Origin: Phragmites australis
Lineage: Eukaryota > Streptophyta > Magnoliopsida > Poales > Poaceae
Direction: 5' to 3'
Assembly: GCF_958298935.1 (NCBI RefSeq)
Contig: NC_084943.1
Coordinates: 7,388,001-7,452,000, forward strand
Length of the DNA stretch: 64,000 nucleotides
Part shown: positions 1 through 10,980 of the stretch, piece by piece
Layout: every line of letters starts with the position of its first letter
Numbering within the stretch: the stretch's first letter is position 1
Made by a program: the position numbers and the translations under genes
Notes under the pieces: model-generated
The model's input: only the letters and a program-made list of their open reading frames with translations
Told to the model about the DNA's origin: nothing
Databases searched by the model: none

Positions 1-728
1 ACTTGGTCTTCTCGGACCTTGGGGAGATAACCCCCGAAGGAGGGTGCCACATGGCACTCTGCTGTTTTGGCCTCGGGACTCGAGGACCCCTGGTTCCCAT
101 GTTACCGATAGCCAGTTTCAGGAATTTTTGCAATAGCCTGAGGATAAAAGTAATTTTTGCATCTGTATACCACCCACAATCTAATGGGGTAGTTGAGAGA
201 GCAAATGGCATCATCTTTGCTGGTGTCGCGAAGCGTCTACACGGGCTGCCAAAAGGGAAATGGGTCAAAGAATTGCCCAAGGTACTATGGTCATTAAGAA
301 CAACGGTTGCAAGATCGACCAGATTCACGCCATTTCACCTCCTTTTCGACGAAGAGGCCATGACCCCAGAGGAATGCAAAACCAAATCATTTAGGGTCGG
401 AAACGAACCAGAGCAAGGTGAACAGTCATCATCGAAGGATGCCCTTGAGGAAGTGAGATTGCAAGCCGCCGAAAATCTGGCCAGGTATCAATAGGAGACA
501 AGAAAATGGAGAGGTAGGAATATATCCGAAAAAACCTTCGCCCCCGGAGATCTGGTGCTGTGATGATTCGGTACAACAACATCGGTGGGAAAACTTCAGA
601 GTAAATGGGATGGTCCTTTCTTAGTCAAAAGGTTGTTAAGACCTGGCTCATATCATCTAGCTAATATGGAAGGTGAGGAGCTTCCACACACCTGGAACGC
701 AGACAATCTCCGCAAGTTCTACGCCTGA
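1..728 (+). pseudogene. RLG1 integrase C-terminal part (broken)
   Basis: One frame reads through the end of a gypsy integrase. HPQSNGVVERANG (about 170-215) is the conserved core end, followed by WVKELPKVLWSLRTT, then a C-terminal block with GPFLVKRLLRPGSYHL and HTWNADNLRKFYA, ending at TGA 726-728. The frame is kept throughout but is cut by a TAG at 492-494 and two consecutive TGA at 561-566, so this copy is dead. The start of the domain lies outside the window. The first bases (1-110) do not match integrase well and may be diverged. Confidence 0.85.
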
Positions 729-1090
729 AAGTCAGCGGCCAAGACGAAGACTTCTACGTAATTTTTCTTTATGCAATCTTTTCGTGTAATCAAATTGTAA
801 GGGAACAGCACTCTTTTCCTCATAGGGGGACCCCTTCGTTAGGAGGTGAGATTTTTAACGAGGCAGGAACCCATGTAAACATATCGATATAGTAGTACCC
901 CCAGAAAACACTGCTTGTTCCGAGTACTAGTAATTTATCGTCGAAGTGCGCCAACCTAAGGGTGGATTGGCGCACCAATCAACGACTAGAGGGCCACACG
1001 TGGGCGGCGTGAAATAAGATGCGAAGTGTCAACGAAAAAAGACATACACTTTCGACCTCTAAAAAAAAGGGGGTACAAAAAACATCCGGG

Positions 1091-1411
1091 GGCTAAGAGT
1101 GCCTACCCCCGCACCGAAGGAAAAACAAACCTTCGGAAGAAAAGCCGACGTGTCGTCCGACCTACGAAAAGGCGGCGCACTTTGAGCAGAAGTCAGGGGC
1201 TAAGAGTGCCTACCCCCGCACCAAAGAAAAAACAAACCTTCGGAAGAAAAGCTGAAGTGTCGTCCGACCAATGAAAAGGTGGCGCACTTCGAGCAGAAGT
1301 CGGGGGCTAAGAGTGCCTGCCCCCGCACCGAAGGAAAAACAAACCTTCGGAAGATAAGTCAAAGAGTCGTCCAACCTAACAAAAGGCGAAACAAACGACT
1401 AACGCAAAAGC
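1091..1411 (+). repeat. 107-bp tandem repeat, three copies
   Basis: The marker ggctaagagtgcc occurs at 1091, 1198 and 1305, an exact period of 107 bp. The first two copies are close; the second half of the third has diverged. Each unit has a purine-rich part (gaaggaaaaacaaacctt) and a cgtccgacc motif. The array lies between pol and the antisense gene of RLG1. Open frames across it only reflect lack of stops in the repeat and are not called as genes. A run of 17 G follows at 1466-1482. Confidence 0.85.
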
Positions 1412-1894
1412 GTCCGATCAACAACATAAATCTCTATCAGCCGAAGTTACCTGCGACTAAAAATTGGGGGGGGGGGGGGGGGAAGGGACGGCATTTAAAA
1501 AATGACTCTTGTGCAATCGCAGGTACCTACGGCAAAAAATCGGGGAGACGACGTTGTTCGGTACGTCATGCCCAAAGCGCCCCCCCTAAGACTTGGAAAC
1601 GTCTCAAATTGCAAACGCCGCTTCGAGCGCGGTGCCGCCAAAGTGCAACAAAAGAAAACAAGTGATAATGTAAATACAAAATTTATTTTGCAGAGCGATC
1701 AATATCTGGATCAACAAAATCCTTATACCAACGGCTGAAAGCAAACTGAAAACAATGGCTTCGCTCGTGTGAAAACGCATGGTTGGGGCCAGTGGGGCCC
1801 CAACATGAGTCGAATACGATGGAGATGCACGAAGACCATCTTCGCCGCCATTGTGTTCTATTACTTGCGAAGAAGGGCCACGACGATAGCAAAG
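1412..1894. other. RLG1 post-pol spacer
   Basis: Non-coding part of RLG1 between the tandem repeats and the antisense gene. It contains a homopolymer of 17 G at 1466-1482 and otherwise nothing I recognise. Confidence 0.5.
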
Positions 1895-4800
1895 TTACGG
1901 CCGGTGCAAGAGGGGCTCATCGTCTTGAGGCTCAACCTTCGGCTCAAGCAGCAGAGATGGACCTTCGACGTCTCCCCTCGCGATACGGCACAGGTCGCGC
2001 TCACCTCGGCGATTAGCTAGCGTTGAAGGGCTAAGGGATTTCCAAAACGTTTTCATCCTAGCATTCATAGCATCATACGCTCTACACTTCGCATGCCAAT
2101 ACCGCTCCAACTCGACATCGGCATGATGGCGGCGAAAAGATTCCCAGCAAGACCAAGACACATAAAAATTGTCCCTCATCATGGTCAGGGGGACAACCTC
2201 TTCGGCTACCTGCGCAGTGTCCAAAGGAAGGACCTGCATAGGGAGTGCAACAAGTCAAAAATACTTCGAAACAAATGTAAAATATATAACACCACCAATG
2301 TGCATTACATTGCCAAATCACAAAAGTGAAAGTAAAAACGAGATGATGCTTCGCGCTGAATCATCCCACCTTTCTAGTATCTTCAGCCGTCGCGGTTGTC
2401 GCTTTAGACGAGGGATCATCCCTCGCCTTGGCCTGCAAAAAGAGATTTGATTACAAAAAATTTATTTATGTGCTTCGACCAGATAAGAGAATATGTAAAG
2501 CAACGTACCCGTTGCCGGTTCATCTCCGCTTCTCGAAGAGCGAGCTCGCGACCGTGGTTGCACCAGTAGTTGGTGGTAAATGATCGAGCGGTGCTCTTTG
2601 ATGCCCTCATAATGGCCGACATCGACAAGTCCACTGGGAACTAGAAGGTAGGCTTCTGAAGAGCAGTATGATGGTCACAGCCCGTCATCTCAATCGATTG
2701 CACGAGACTTCGGGCAGCCACCATCGCGCAGAAGTCACCATAAAGTTGAGCAGCAGACAGAAGGCTTCCGCTAGTTTCATTGATCCAGCCTATAAGTCCC
2801 CCCAGCCCAACAAGATCAATTGTTGGCGGAGTCACCGAGGCACCAATACCTTCGAAGGTATGGCTGATGGCTTCGCATGCGGCAACTGCCTTTGGCTCGA
2901 GCTCCCCAATTGCGTTAAGAGCATCCTCGGAAAAAGCCTTCGCCTCGCTCAATTCGGTTTGCAGCCGCTGCGCCTTTGTTTTCTCTGACGCACAGTGCCT
3001 GCAGGTCGCATACTTACGCCTCGGAAGACTGCAGGTTTTGGCGTAGGCAGTTCACTTCGTCTTCAGCAATTTGCTTCTCTGAGCGAAGGGTGCTGAGTTC
3101 CTTTTAAAGCTGTTCCAGGCACGATTCAGCATCCCTCGCTCGACGTGATAACTCGCGCTTTTGGCCTTCGGCTTTTTCGGCGTGCTTTTGCAACATATAA
3201 ATTTGTGCGTGTGCGCTCCGAGACCGGGCTTTGGATTTCTCAGCTTGCTTGCGCTGAGCCCGCGATAAAAGCAAAACTTGGAATATCGCACACATGTGAG
3301 CAAAATACTAAATACAATAATATCAGAAAATACCGGTATACCTTCACAATGTCCACGTCAGAGGCGTCGAGAATCTCATTGGTGGGCTTCTGGCTGAGCG
3401 GGGTTTCAAGCTCGGGGAGGACGAAGGTGCTAAAAATCTTCTTCGTGTCATCAACCTCCCCGGCGCTTGGTTCGAAAGAGGCAGGCTTGAACGCCTCAGG
3501 CGCTATGGCCTTCACGTCAAGCAGCCCGCCGAGGCCCATCAATCTCTTTCCGCCGCGGCGAGGCGCACTCGGTGTCGATGTCTCTGTCCCGGAAGACGAG
3601 CTCGAGGGCGAAGAGGGCGAAGAGTATGCTACCACTTCAACATTATCGGTACCCTCGGCTTCAGGTTCCCGAGTGGTAGCCTCGGAGAATGTTCCCGTCT
3701 CTATCACCTCCTCATCATCGCTCAGGATTAGCGTTGGAAGATACGCGTGAGCAGAACAATGACTCCGAAGCCCGGCCATCCTGGGTGCCTTCGGGAGTTT
3801 CCCGCCGGGGCACATCATGTGACGCGGCGGAACCCTTTGGAGACGTTTCTGCATGGGCAACTTCGGGGGTAGCTTCACGTGGCCTATTTCGGAGGGCGAG
3901 AACCTTCTTCGTCCGACCTCCCTTCGGCGATTGCTTAGGATGTTTCATTTTCGTTGAAGAACCGCCGGTCGCCTCTTTGCCCGCATCCGCTGCCGGAGAA
4001 CCTTCCCTACCACCCTGCAGCACGGTGGAGACCTTCGGCCGTTCAAGATAGGATAGGCCTCGGTATTCAAAGACTCTATTCAGTCTTCGAATGAGGCCTT
4101 GTTCGGCACACAGCTGTGCTTCACCCGGCGTAAACTTGCCGACAAGCATCACAGCTCGGGCCTCTACTTCGGCCACCGACAAATCTAGAAAATATCAAAA
4201 CCGTTAAGCAAATAAGGCCGAAGACATAAAATATATATGAATGCTCTACAGATAAACGGGTACCTGCAAAGCCGTGCACAGGAGGGTGGGGACAGCAAAG
4301 CCCCTCGGGCCCTTTTTCCCCAAATTCCGAGATAGTCCAATCCCGACTGAGGGGCCAAACCCCAGCAGCTATGAACGCCTCCACCAGGTCGCAAGTAGAA
4401 AGATATTTCGCGCACCTAGCGAAGGCCTCGAGGGCCGTTTGTTGCGATGATTTCAATCGCACGTCTGGCGCGCGGTTTCCCTTCACCACTTCGCATTTTC
4501 ATACGAGAAATTCTTCGGTGTCCACCTTGTGGTAGAACCACCATTGGGTCCAGTCACTGGGCCATTTATTCTTGTACACCACGACGGGCGTAGTTAGCAG
4601 CGCAGTACGCGAAATTCAAGCAACCGTAGTGAGCCTCGCTCTGAACTCCGCGAGCGAAAACTGGTTTGGGTTGATGATGAAGTTGGTGTGCGGCAATGAA
4701 GGCCCTAGCAGATGCCTTCACACCTTCCGAATGAGCTGCCCAGGCAAAGAGCCCCATCCTCACTATTGCATTGGGCGTCAGTTGGTGGAGATATACTTCA

Positions 4801-5120
4801 AATAATTTTAGTACTTTAATGACCATGTCATCACATGTTAGGTGAAGACCTGCTCGGAAGTAATGGACAAACACAACCGCTTCGTCAACGGTAGGCTCCG
4901 GTGTCTCCTGTTGACCGGGAAGCTGAACCTTCGAAACATAACTAATTAACCCTTCCCTCACAAGGCCGGCCAGCACTTCGCTATCCACCTTGGACTGCCC
5001 GATCCAGTACGTCTTTGGGCGAGAAGATCGGAGCTTCGGCACCATCTGGTTCAAAGAGGCTGACTCGAACAGCAAACTGCACGAAGAGCTAAAAACCGGG
5101 GCTTCCTCCGAAAGGCTCAA
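1895..5120 (-). pseudogene. Antisense gene of RLG1: 'putative gypsy-type transposon' (PF04195-like) protein, broken
   Basis: Runs opposite to RLG1 pol. The first exon (ATG at 5120) carries LTPNAIVRMGLFAWAAHSEG and then WTQWWFYHKVDTEEFLV, typical of the plant PF04195 domain. A one-base frame change near 4550 and a stop after EEFLV break it. A 69-bp GT-AG intron (4195-4263) joins HGFA to DLSVAEVEARAVMLVGKFTP exactly in frame. A second donor is visible at 3341 (aag|gtatac). Downstream pieces encode an acidic Ser/Pro-rich linker (about 3340-3880), a coiled coil (about 3050-3270; EKSKARSRSAHAQIYMLQKH), a further helical piece (2641-2952) and a C-terminal piece (1895-2239). The role of this protein family is not known to me. 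Exon limits downstream of the second donor are uncertain. Confidence 0.75.
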
Positions 5121-5194
5121 GAAAATTTAGGAGACTTCGTATGAGAGCGACGGCTTTAGCAAAGGCATGATTAAAAATATTGACAGTGGCGTGA

Positions 5195-5202
5195 TATTTA
5201 TA
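5195..5202 (-). promoter_or_regulatory. TATA box of the RLG1 antisense gene
   Basis: On the minus strand the sequence reads cactataaatatcacg, a good plant TATA box, 75-82 bp upstream of the ATG at 5120. It would give the antisense gene its own promoter inside the retrotransposon. Inferred from position and motif only. Confidence 0.5.
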
Positions 5203-5347
5203 GTGTAGGGCGGTGGCGGTAAGAACTGCCCGCATCGAAAATTGAACCGACGGGAAGAACGATGCTTCGGTATACATCAAGAGCATTAAATGCAGGCAAT
5301 TACTAAGGAACCTTTCGGCAGTTACCAAGGAGCCGTCTGGTAATCTA

Positions 5348-5350
<3 letters not shown>

Positions 5351-5400
<50 letters not shown>
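5351..5400. repeat. (TA)25 microsatellite
   Basis: Uninterrupted TA dinucleotide run just upstream of the RLG1 antisense gene, within the post-pol region. Any frame through it is artefactual. Confidence 0.95.
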
Positions 5401-5401
<1 letters not shown>

Positions 5402-5526
5402 CAATAATCTTCAATGACATGCATTTGCCCCAGTAGACTTCGACAGGCCAAAGGGGACGGCGTTGAGACATCTCGCAGACTATAGGTTTGGCCTATCGAA
5501 GATAAACCTTACCGATAGGGGGCTAC

Positions 5527-6149
5527 TGTTGGGGATGATTTCCCGCCCCCCTCTTCGGAGGGAACCATGAAGTCTACTGGAAATACTGCATGCTTGCCGT
5601 TGTGGCTTTGTTTTAGGGACTTCATCTGTAAGCGGCGAAGATCGTAGAGCGCCATCGGTCGAAGGGTGTAGGCGCGCCCAAACCTTCGATCTCCTATACC
5701 GGTGAAGATGAAGGCAACCTTTAGTTGGCGGGCGAAGTCTGGACCCGCGGTCCGGAGTGATCGCAGTGGGCGAAAATGCGAGCCGACCTTCGCTCGAGGG
5801 AGAAAGCTATCCGACGGACATCCGAGCGGAGAAGGCTTCGATACATCTTCGGAGGCAGGAATCACCGTGGGACAATGGGCCCGTTTTCAGTTGTCCGGGG
5901 TAGGGCTGTAATTATGTAATTATGCTCATTTGTACCATAATGCCCCCGGATATTCCAAGAATGTAGCAGGTGAGGGGGTAGGATTTGTAAACCGCACCTG
6001 TGGTCGCCAGGTACGGGCTATAAATAGGGTCATACTGTACCCGGAAGGGACATCGAAAGACTGTTCCACCTCTAACACGCGTCACTCTGAGGGCCCTTCG
6101 ATATCCCCGTGTCCAAAGGCCCACCTTGTCTGGGATTTCGGTCCCAACA
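5527..6149 (+). repeat. 3' LTR of RLG1
   Basis: Begins TGTTGGGG directly after a purine-rich tract (gataggggg, 5514-5522) and ends CCCAACA at 6149, giving TG...CA ends with an inverted repeat, 623 bp. A TATA box (ctataaatagg) sits at about 6018-6028, as expected for an LTR promoter. The five bases after it (6150-6154, aatcc) should be the target-site copy, but the other copy is outside the window. Confidence 0.85.
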
Positions 6150-6283
6150 AATCCAATCTGTAATTTAGATTACAATAGAGGTGTCTCCTCTCATATATAT
6201 AATCCGGATAGCCTCTTCTAGAGGGAGCAAGAGTTAATAAAGTAGTCCACTAGAACTTCTAGTCATATTCCAATAGGATAATA
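6150..6283 (-). repeat. 3' LTR part of RLC1
   Basis: The part of the RLC1 3' LTR right of the RLG1 insertion. It matches about 14774-14877, and adjoins a copia-type polypurine tract at 6284-6294 on the minus strand. The rest of this LTR should lie left of the window, beyond the 5' end of RLG1. Confidence 0.5.
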
Positions 6284-6380
6284 CTCCCACTTGGACGATT
6301 TACATGATACATATGCCTTATCAAAAACTCCTTCTCAAAAACTATAGGAAAAATATAGAGAAAAGAGTGCATATTACCAT

Positions 6381-7419
6381 CACTACTACAGAGAAGTCAT
6401 CACTGTCGGTTCAAATTACATTACTGTCTTTTTGAACCGGTAGTGATTAAACTACCGGTTACACAACCAATAGTGATTGTATAAATTACTATGGTTCTTG
6501 AGCTTACACTGTCGATTTGTATACTTGTTACTATCTATTCCGGTTACGAACCGACAGTGATACTCAATCTAGAACAAAAAAATTAAGCAGTCAAGCAATA
6601 ATTTAACTAAGCTTTATATTACTAATCTCCATAATTAGAGCTTTATATCATACTAATATATAGTTAACTCACTAAATCCATCACTCTACACCAAAATCAA
6701 AGGACATGCATGGACGTGCTCAAAAAACCCTAAACCCGCGTGCAATAGAAAACCATAAACGATTGATGATGTCCACCTGCGGCCATCGACCATGACGACG
6801 AAGAAGTAGCAGTCGTCCTCCTCCTCCTCATTCGAGCTCGGTCGGAGCTTCTTCGCCCTTGGCTCATCGAGGAAGAAGTCCCATACATCATCCTCACAGG
6901 GGGACCCCACTGAGTCACCGGAGTCTGAGGTCTCTGCCTCGTCCAACGACATAGCCGATGGGGCTTCTGCCTCATCGTCGGACGATGATGTGGGCGTGAG
7001 AGGCGTGATGGGTGAAGGCTGAGGTGAAGTGGCCAGATAGGGAGAAGCATCACGCGGATCCATGATCGGAGCGGTGGTGGCGGCGATGATGGTGGAGGGG
7101 AGAGGGTGAGAGTGGGAGAGAGAGATCGAGTGAGAGCGACTGAGAGTAAGTGTTAATTTTAAAGGTGCTTGGGAGAAGCCGAGCAGTGATAGCCATTATC
7201 ACTGCTGTTTATTAAAGGTACGTCTTTTGATGAACTAATATCACTGTTGATTCATGTTACTGGCAGTGATAATTTGAATGTTGCTGGCGGTTCTTGATGG
7301 CTCGGCTATTTATGTGCATCTAGAGCTTACAAACCGACAGTTGTTTTTTTTTTATCACTGTCAGTTATTACTGAACCGACAATGAAAGACGGGCAGGGAT
7401 GACCCTTTCTATGGTAGTG
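6381..7419. mobile_element. Non-autonomous CACTA (En/Spm) element
   Basis: Starts CACTACTACAGAGAAGTCA and ends with the inverse of CACTACCATAGAAAGGGTCA. Both flanks carry many subterminal copies of ccgacagtgat / atcactgtcggtt in both orientations, the usual CACTA pattern. Length 1,039 bp, too short for a transposase. The 3-bp flanks are cat and cgt, so a target duplication is at best imperfect. A short minus-strand ORF lies in the centre. Confidence 0.75.
6686..7063 (-). CDS. Hypothetical 125-aa acidic protein inside the CACTA element
   Basis: ATG to stop on the minus strand, starting MDPRDASPYLATSPQPSP, followed by a stretch rich in Ser, Asp and Glu (about 25-60) and DDVWDFFLDEPRAKKLRP (about 60-77). 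The composition resembles a disordered nuclear protein. It is GC-rich and central between AT-rich, repeat-filled flanks. I do not recognise it. It could be a captured host exon or a relic of a CACTA gene. No intron signals were identified. Confidence 0.35.
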   Translation of the reverse strand: MDPRDASPYLATSPQPSPITPLTPTSSSDDEAEAPSAMSLDEAETSDSGDSVGSPCEDDVWDFFLDEPRAKKLRPSSNEEEEDDCYFFVVMVDGRRWTSSIVYGFLLHAGLGFFEHVHACPLILV

Positions 7420-7429
7420 CGTTATCATA

Positions 7430-7585
7430 TTGTCTCGTTAAAAATCTTGCATGAGAAATCTTTTGGTAAACACTCATAAGGAAAAGAGTACAATGTGCAT
7501 TGTACTTGTTGCCTCATTAAAAACCTCATGTGAGAAACCTTTATGTAAAAACTCACAGAGGGAAAAAGAGTACGACACTCAACCT
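7430..7585. repeat. Two diverged ~78-bp tandem copies in the RLC1 interior
   Basis: The block around ctcgttaaaaatc...ggaaaagagtac (from about 7434) recurs from about 7512 as ctcattaaaaacc...ggaaaaagagtac. Such 'ctcattaaaaacc' tracts are familiar in grass retroelement non-coding regions. Confidence 0.6.
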
Positions 7586-10500
7586 TCTCGATCTTATATT
7601 CTTTAAGATATTCTATTCTCCATGAATAGTCATTAGCCTTCATAATATTTCTATAATGATATACTTGATATTGATCCTTAAGTGGTATGCCTTCAAGGTA
7701 AATGCAATTATCAATCATCAAGTTGATTCCTTCTAAGTAAAACAACATAAAAATTCCTAATCAAAAATATATGTTCAATATATATTCTCCCCTCATAGTG
7801 ACATCCTTTTAACTTCATTGTTCAAAATGTCTTAATCATATTTTCACAAATGTGTATAAGCAATGGTATGCAATTACCATAATGCTTAGTCTTTCGCAGA
7901 CTTAATTCACAGTCCTTCTATTGATTGATGAGAGTAATTGGAGCAATGTGCTTCATGCACAAATAACCACTTCTATAATTAGTTGTGCAATACAAATAAA
8001 GTTTATCCTTACATAGGATTAATTCTTACAGAGAATAATGGGAGTAAATAAGTTGCAATGATGTACACCTAATGGATCTAATATATCAATTCTCAATATT
8101 GGAGAATTAATACTTGCAACTCTCTCTTTGTGAATTCAAAGTTATATCTAATTAATATGTTCTACATATCGACGGGATTTGGCTTGTACCACCATAGAGT
8201 AATTCATATCATTCATATACCAGTCTTGATTTGGCATCCAGGGGGCAACTTAATTATCAATTATCACTAAAATATTCTTATACTTTCTATGGTAATACAG
8301 GAGATCACCATTCTATTGCTAGAAAGTGGAGTACTTTATAAGCACTTCTTTGGCGCCTTCTAGGTCTTATGATTCCACATTTTTTCGGGTCTATGTTCAC
8401 TTCTGGGATCAATGGTGTTATTCGAGAGTTGATTGGTAGTCATTTATTGACTTTATTAGTTCGAGGATATGCTCATTCTTCATTGATATGAGTATTCTTT
8501 TCTTTGGTATATATTCTCTTCTATGATATGCTCTTCTTGAGACCTTTAATATTCCTTCAACAATATATTCTACCTTATACTTCTTAATACTTGGTACAAG
8601 ATTTAATTTCTATATGTTGTGATTTTAATTTATTCAAGAACTAGTAAGCTCTTCAATGATCTCTTCATATGGATGTTTATAATCCACTAATTATTTGTAT
8701 ATTCTTTATTCATTCATTTATGCCATTTGCCAGAGATGCAGCAGAACATATTTCATTCATAATAGGAGAATACAAGTCTTTTCAAAGACCTATGAACCAT
8801 TGTTTTTCACCATTTCATAATAACTCATTTAGTTGTACTCATAGTTTTCTAGACTTTCTTTATGATTCATTCTCAACTAATTTCTTCATTGACCCGATAT
8901 GTGTGCTACACGCAACTCTACCATGGACTTTGTTTTCAGATCCAATTCTTCTAAGAGAAATATTATCAATTACAGAGAAAACATTGTCAACATCTACTCT
9001 TTCCTCAAGTACTCTCATAATTAGATATTATTCAATTCTTAACCATATCTTCATCATTTTCCTAACTGAAAGATATTTGGTTGTTCTGCATTTCCAACAC
9101 TAAAGATGCGTGTGCTATGTGTTGAGTATTTAATCTTCATGATGAGCCTCTTCATGAGGTGTTTCACCTTCACGGTCTTCTCTTCATGAGAATTTGAGGA
9201 GTTTAGTAGTGATTTGTTTGACAAGTGTGTCTAGATCTAAAACCCGCAAACATCCCCACAGATTTTAGATCAAGCACCAACAAGTCTACCTTGATGATAC
9301 CCATAGGCGTCCCTAAGATATACAACACATCGACAATTTGTTCACTACGAGTAAACTTAACTTCTAGTTACTCCTCTTAATTTCATTTCAAATTTTATCT
9401 GGCATTCATTTCAAGTTTCATGCTTAGCAAGTTTTAGTGTGTGATTCTATTATTTTCTTCAATCAAAGATAATTTTCTTACTGGAAATAATATAAGGCAT
9501 TTCAACAATTCTGGGCTTTCCCTCCCCCTAATATTGATATTTGATATTTTCAATAGTATACTTCAAATGATATCCCTTATCATGGGCATTCATTTAATAG
9601 AAGTTTATATCTATATCTCCTCAGCTTCAAGTGGAGGCCCATTCATGTATGCTAAGATAGTGAAATTATATGGAAAATATTCACGCACTTATTCAAATTC
9701 AGTGGTTATTCATTATATGCAATGAGATAGACTTTATTAGCAGTGGCATGAAAACTATTATATTATCTAGCTTCTTTTATTTTTCGCTAAAAAATTTGAT
9801 CCAATTACTCATACCATATACTTAAAACTAATTTGGATCGTGAACCTTCAAGTTCATAATTATGCAACATCTAATCTGCATGGAATTTCTACTTGAACAT
9901 TTAAATACCATAAGTTCTAAGTTCCCCAAGTGTATTTCTGGAGGAGTCCTGAACCCTAAAAATACTATAAAGTATAAGTGTTTACCTGTAAAGTGCCTTA
10001 CAGGGCTTTTTGTTTCAATTACCACTTAAATCAGCCCATTTTCAATTGGATCAATCCCTATTGGGCTAATTTAAAATCAATTGGCTCTCCCTGAGCATGG
10101 CATGCTAGTCAGTGTGATTATGGGAGAGGCACGGAGGCGGCAGGCCAACATACTAACGAGAGTGGCTACAGATAGATAGCGACGCATAGAGACGTGTACT
10201 CAGCTGGAATTGATGCGGTTAGGACTACAAGCCATCATACATGCGCTCAGGAGCGGTTCGGAAAGGCTACACCTACAAATATCCTTTATCCACATTTTCT
10301 GATTCCTCTAATGCCCAAATTTCTCCCCTTTTTCATGCCATCATTACACTTCCAAGCTATAGTATGCTCATGCATAACGTACAAATCATTTTGAATGCTC
10401 CATAGATTTCAACTGCACTTCTAGTATATGTTGATTGTGGCATGAAACCCAAATATATTCAATGTATAATGGCATGGTTAGTGTAGAATAGTATAAACTT

Positions 10501-10980
10501 CAAGTTTCAGGGCTTAAGTATTCAATACTTGTTAGGATTATACTTCTTTGATTTCTAAATTGATTCTTCTAAATCAATCACAATGCCAGTATATTCTATT
10601 TATTCATGTGGTGCTAGAAAATTCAATTTCCCTTCTACCTACCTGGTAGTAGTGCATAAGGAACTATTAAATAACCCACATGGTTAATCGAGGCATTTAA
10701 TGGATAATATCATTACAAATAATTATTTCCAATAGGCAAGGAAATTATTTAGAATGTGTAGCATATAGTTCATATTTAGTCCACACAACATTAATAGATA
10801 TACTACAGGTAAGAAAACATTCATTGCAACTAAGAATATGACATACTTCAATTTAGTCTTAAAGTTAATAATATTAAGATAATTGTTTGCTTTTCAAAGA
10901 GTTTACATAATCCACTTAATTCAATGCAGGAATTAAAAACTAAATGCACCACCACTACTGCTACTAATACTACTAAATAG
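7586..10980. other. AT-rich interior of RLC1, no recognisable pol
   Basis: About 3.4 kb of AT-rich DNA between the copia gag relic and the 3' polypurine tract. The position predicts pol, but I found no protease, integrase, RT or RNase H motif in either direction. A 144-codon open frame on the plus strand (8669-9103) has the composition of translated AT-rich DNA and is not supported. Confidence 0.5.

Larger units (their letters stand above)
1..6149 (+). mobile_element. RLG1: 3' half of a Ty3/gypsy LTR retrotransposon (Grande-like layout)
   Basis: The order on the plus strand is: end of integrase (1-728), a long region after pol with three 107-bp tandem repeats, a gene on the opposite strand (5120 to about 1895), a (TA)n tract, a purine-rich tract (5514-5522) and a 3' LTR (5527-6149). 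The 5' half lies left of the window. Integrase ahead of the LTR and no RT after it fit Ty3/gypsy. A long post-pol region with tandem repeats and an antisense gene resembles what I recall of maize Grande; that family assignment is inference. The element is inserted in the LTR of a copia element that resumes at 6150. Confidence 0.85.

Noticed and set aside
1026..1665. Lys/Arg-rich frames
   Set aside because: They come from the 107-bp tandem repeat and the poly-G spacer of RLG1; no domain and no codon bias.
8669..9103. 144-codon plus-strand frame
   Set aside because: AT-rich DNA translated to Phe/Ile/Ser; lies inside the decayed RLC1 on the strand opposite to its gag, with no recognisable motif.
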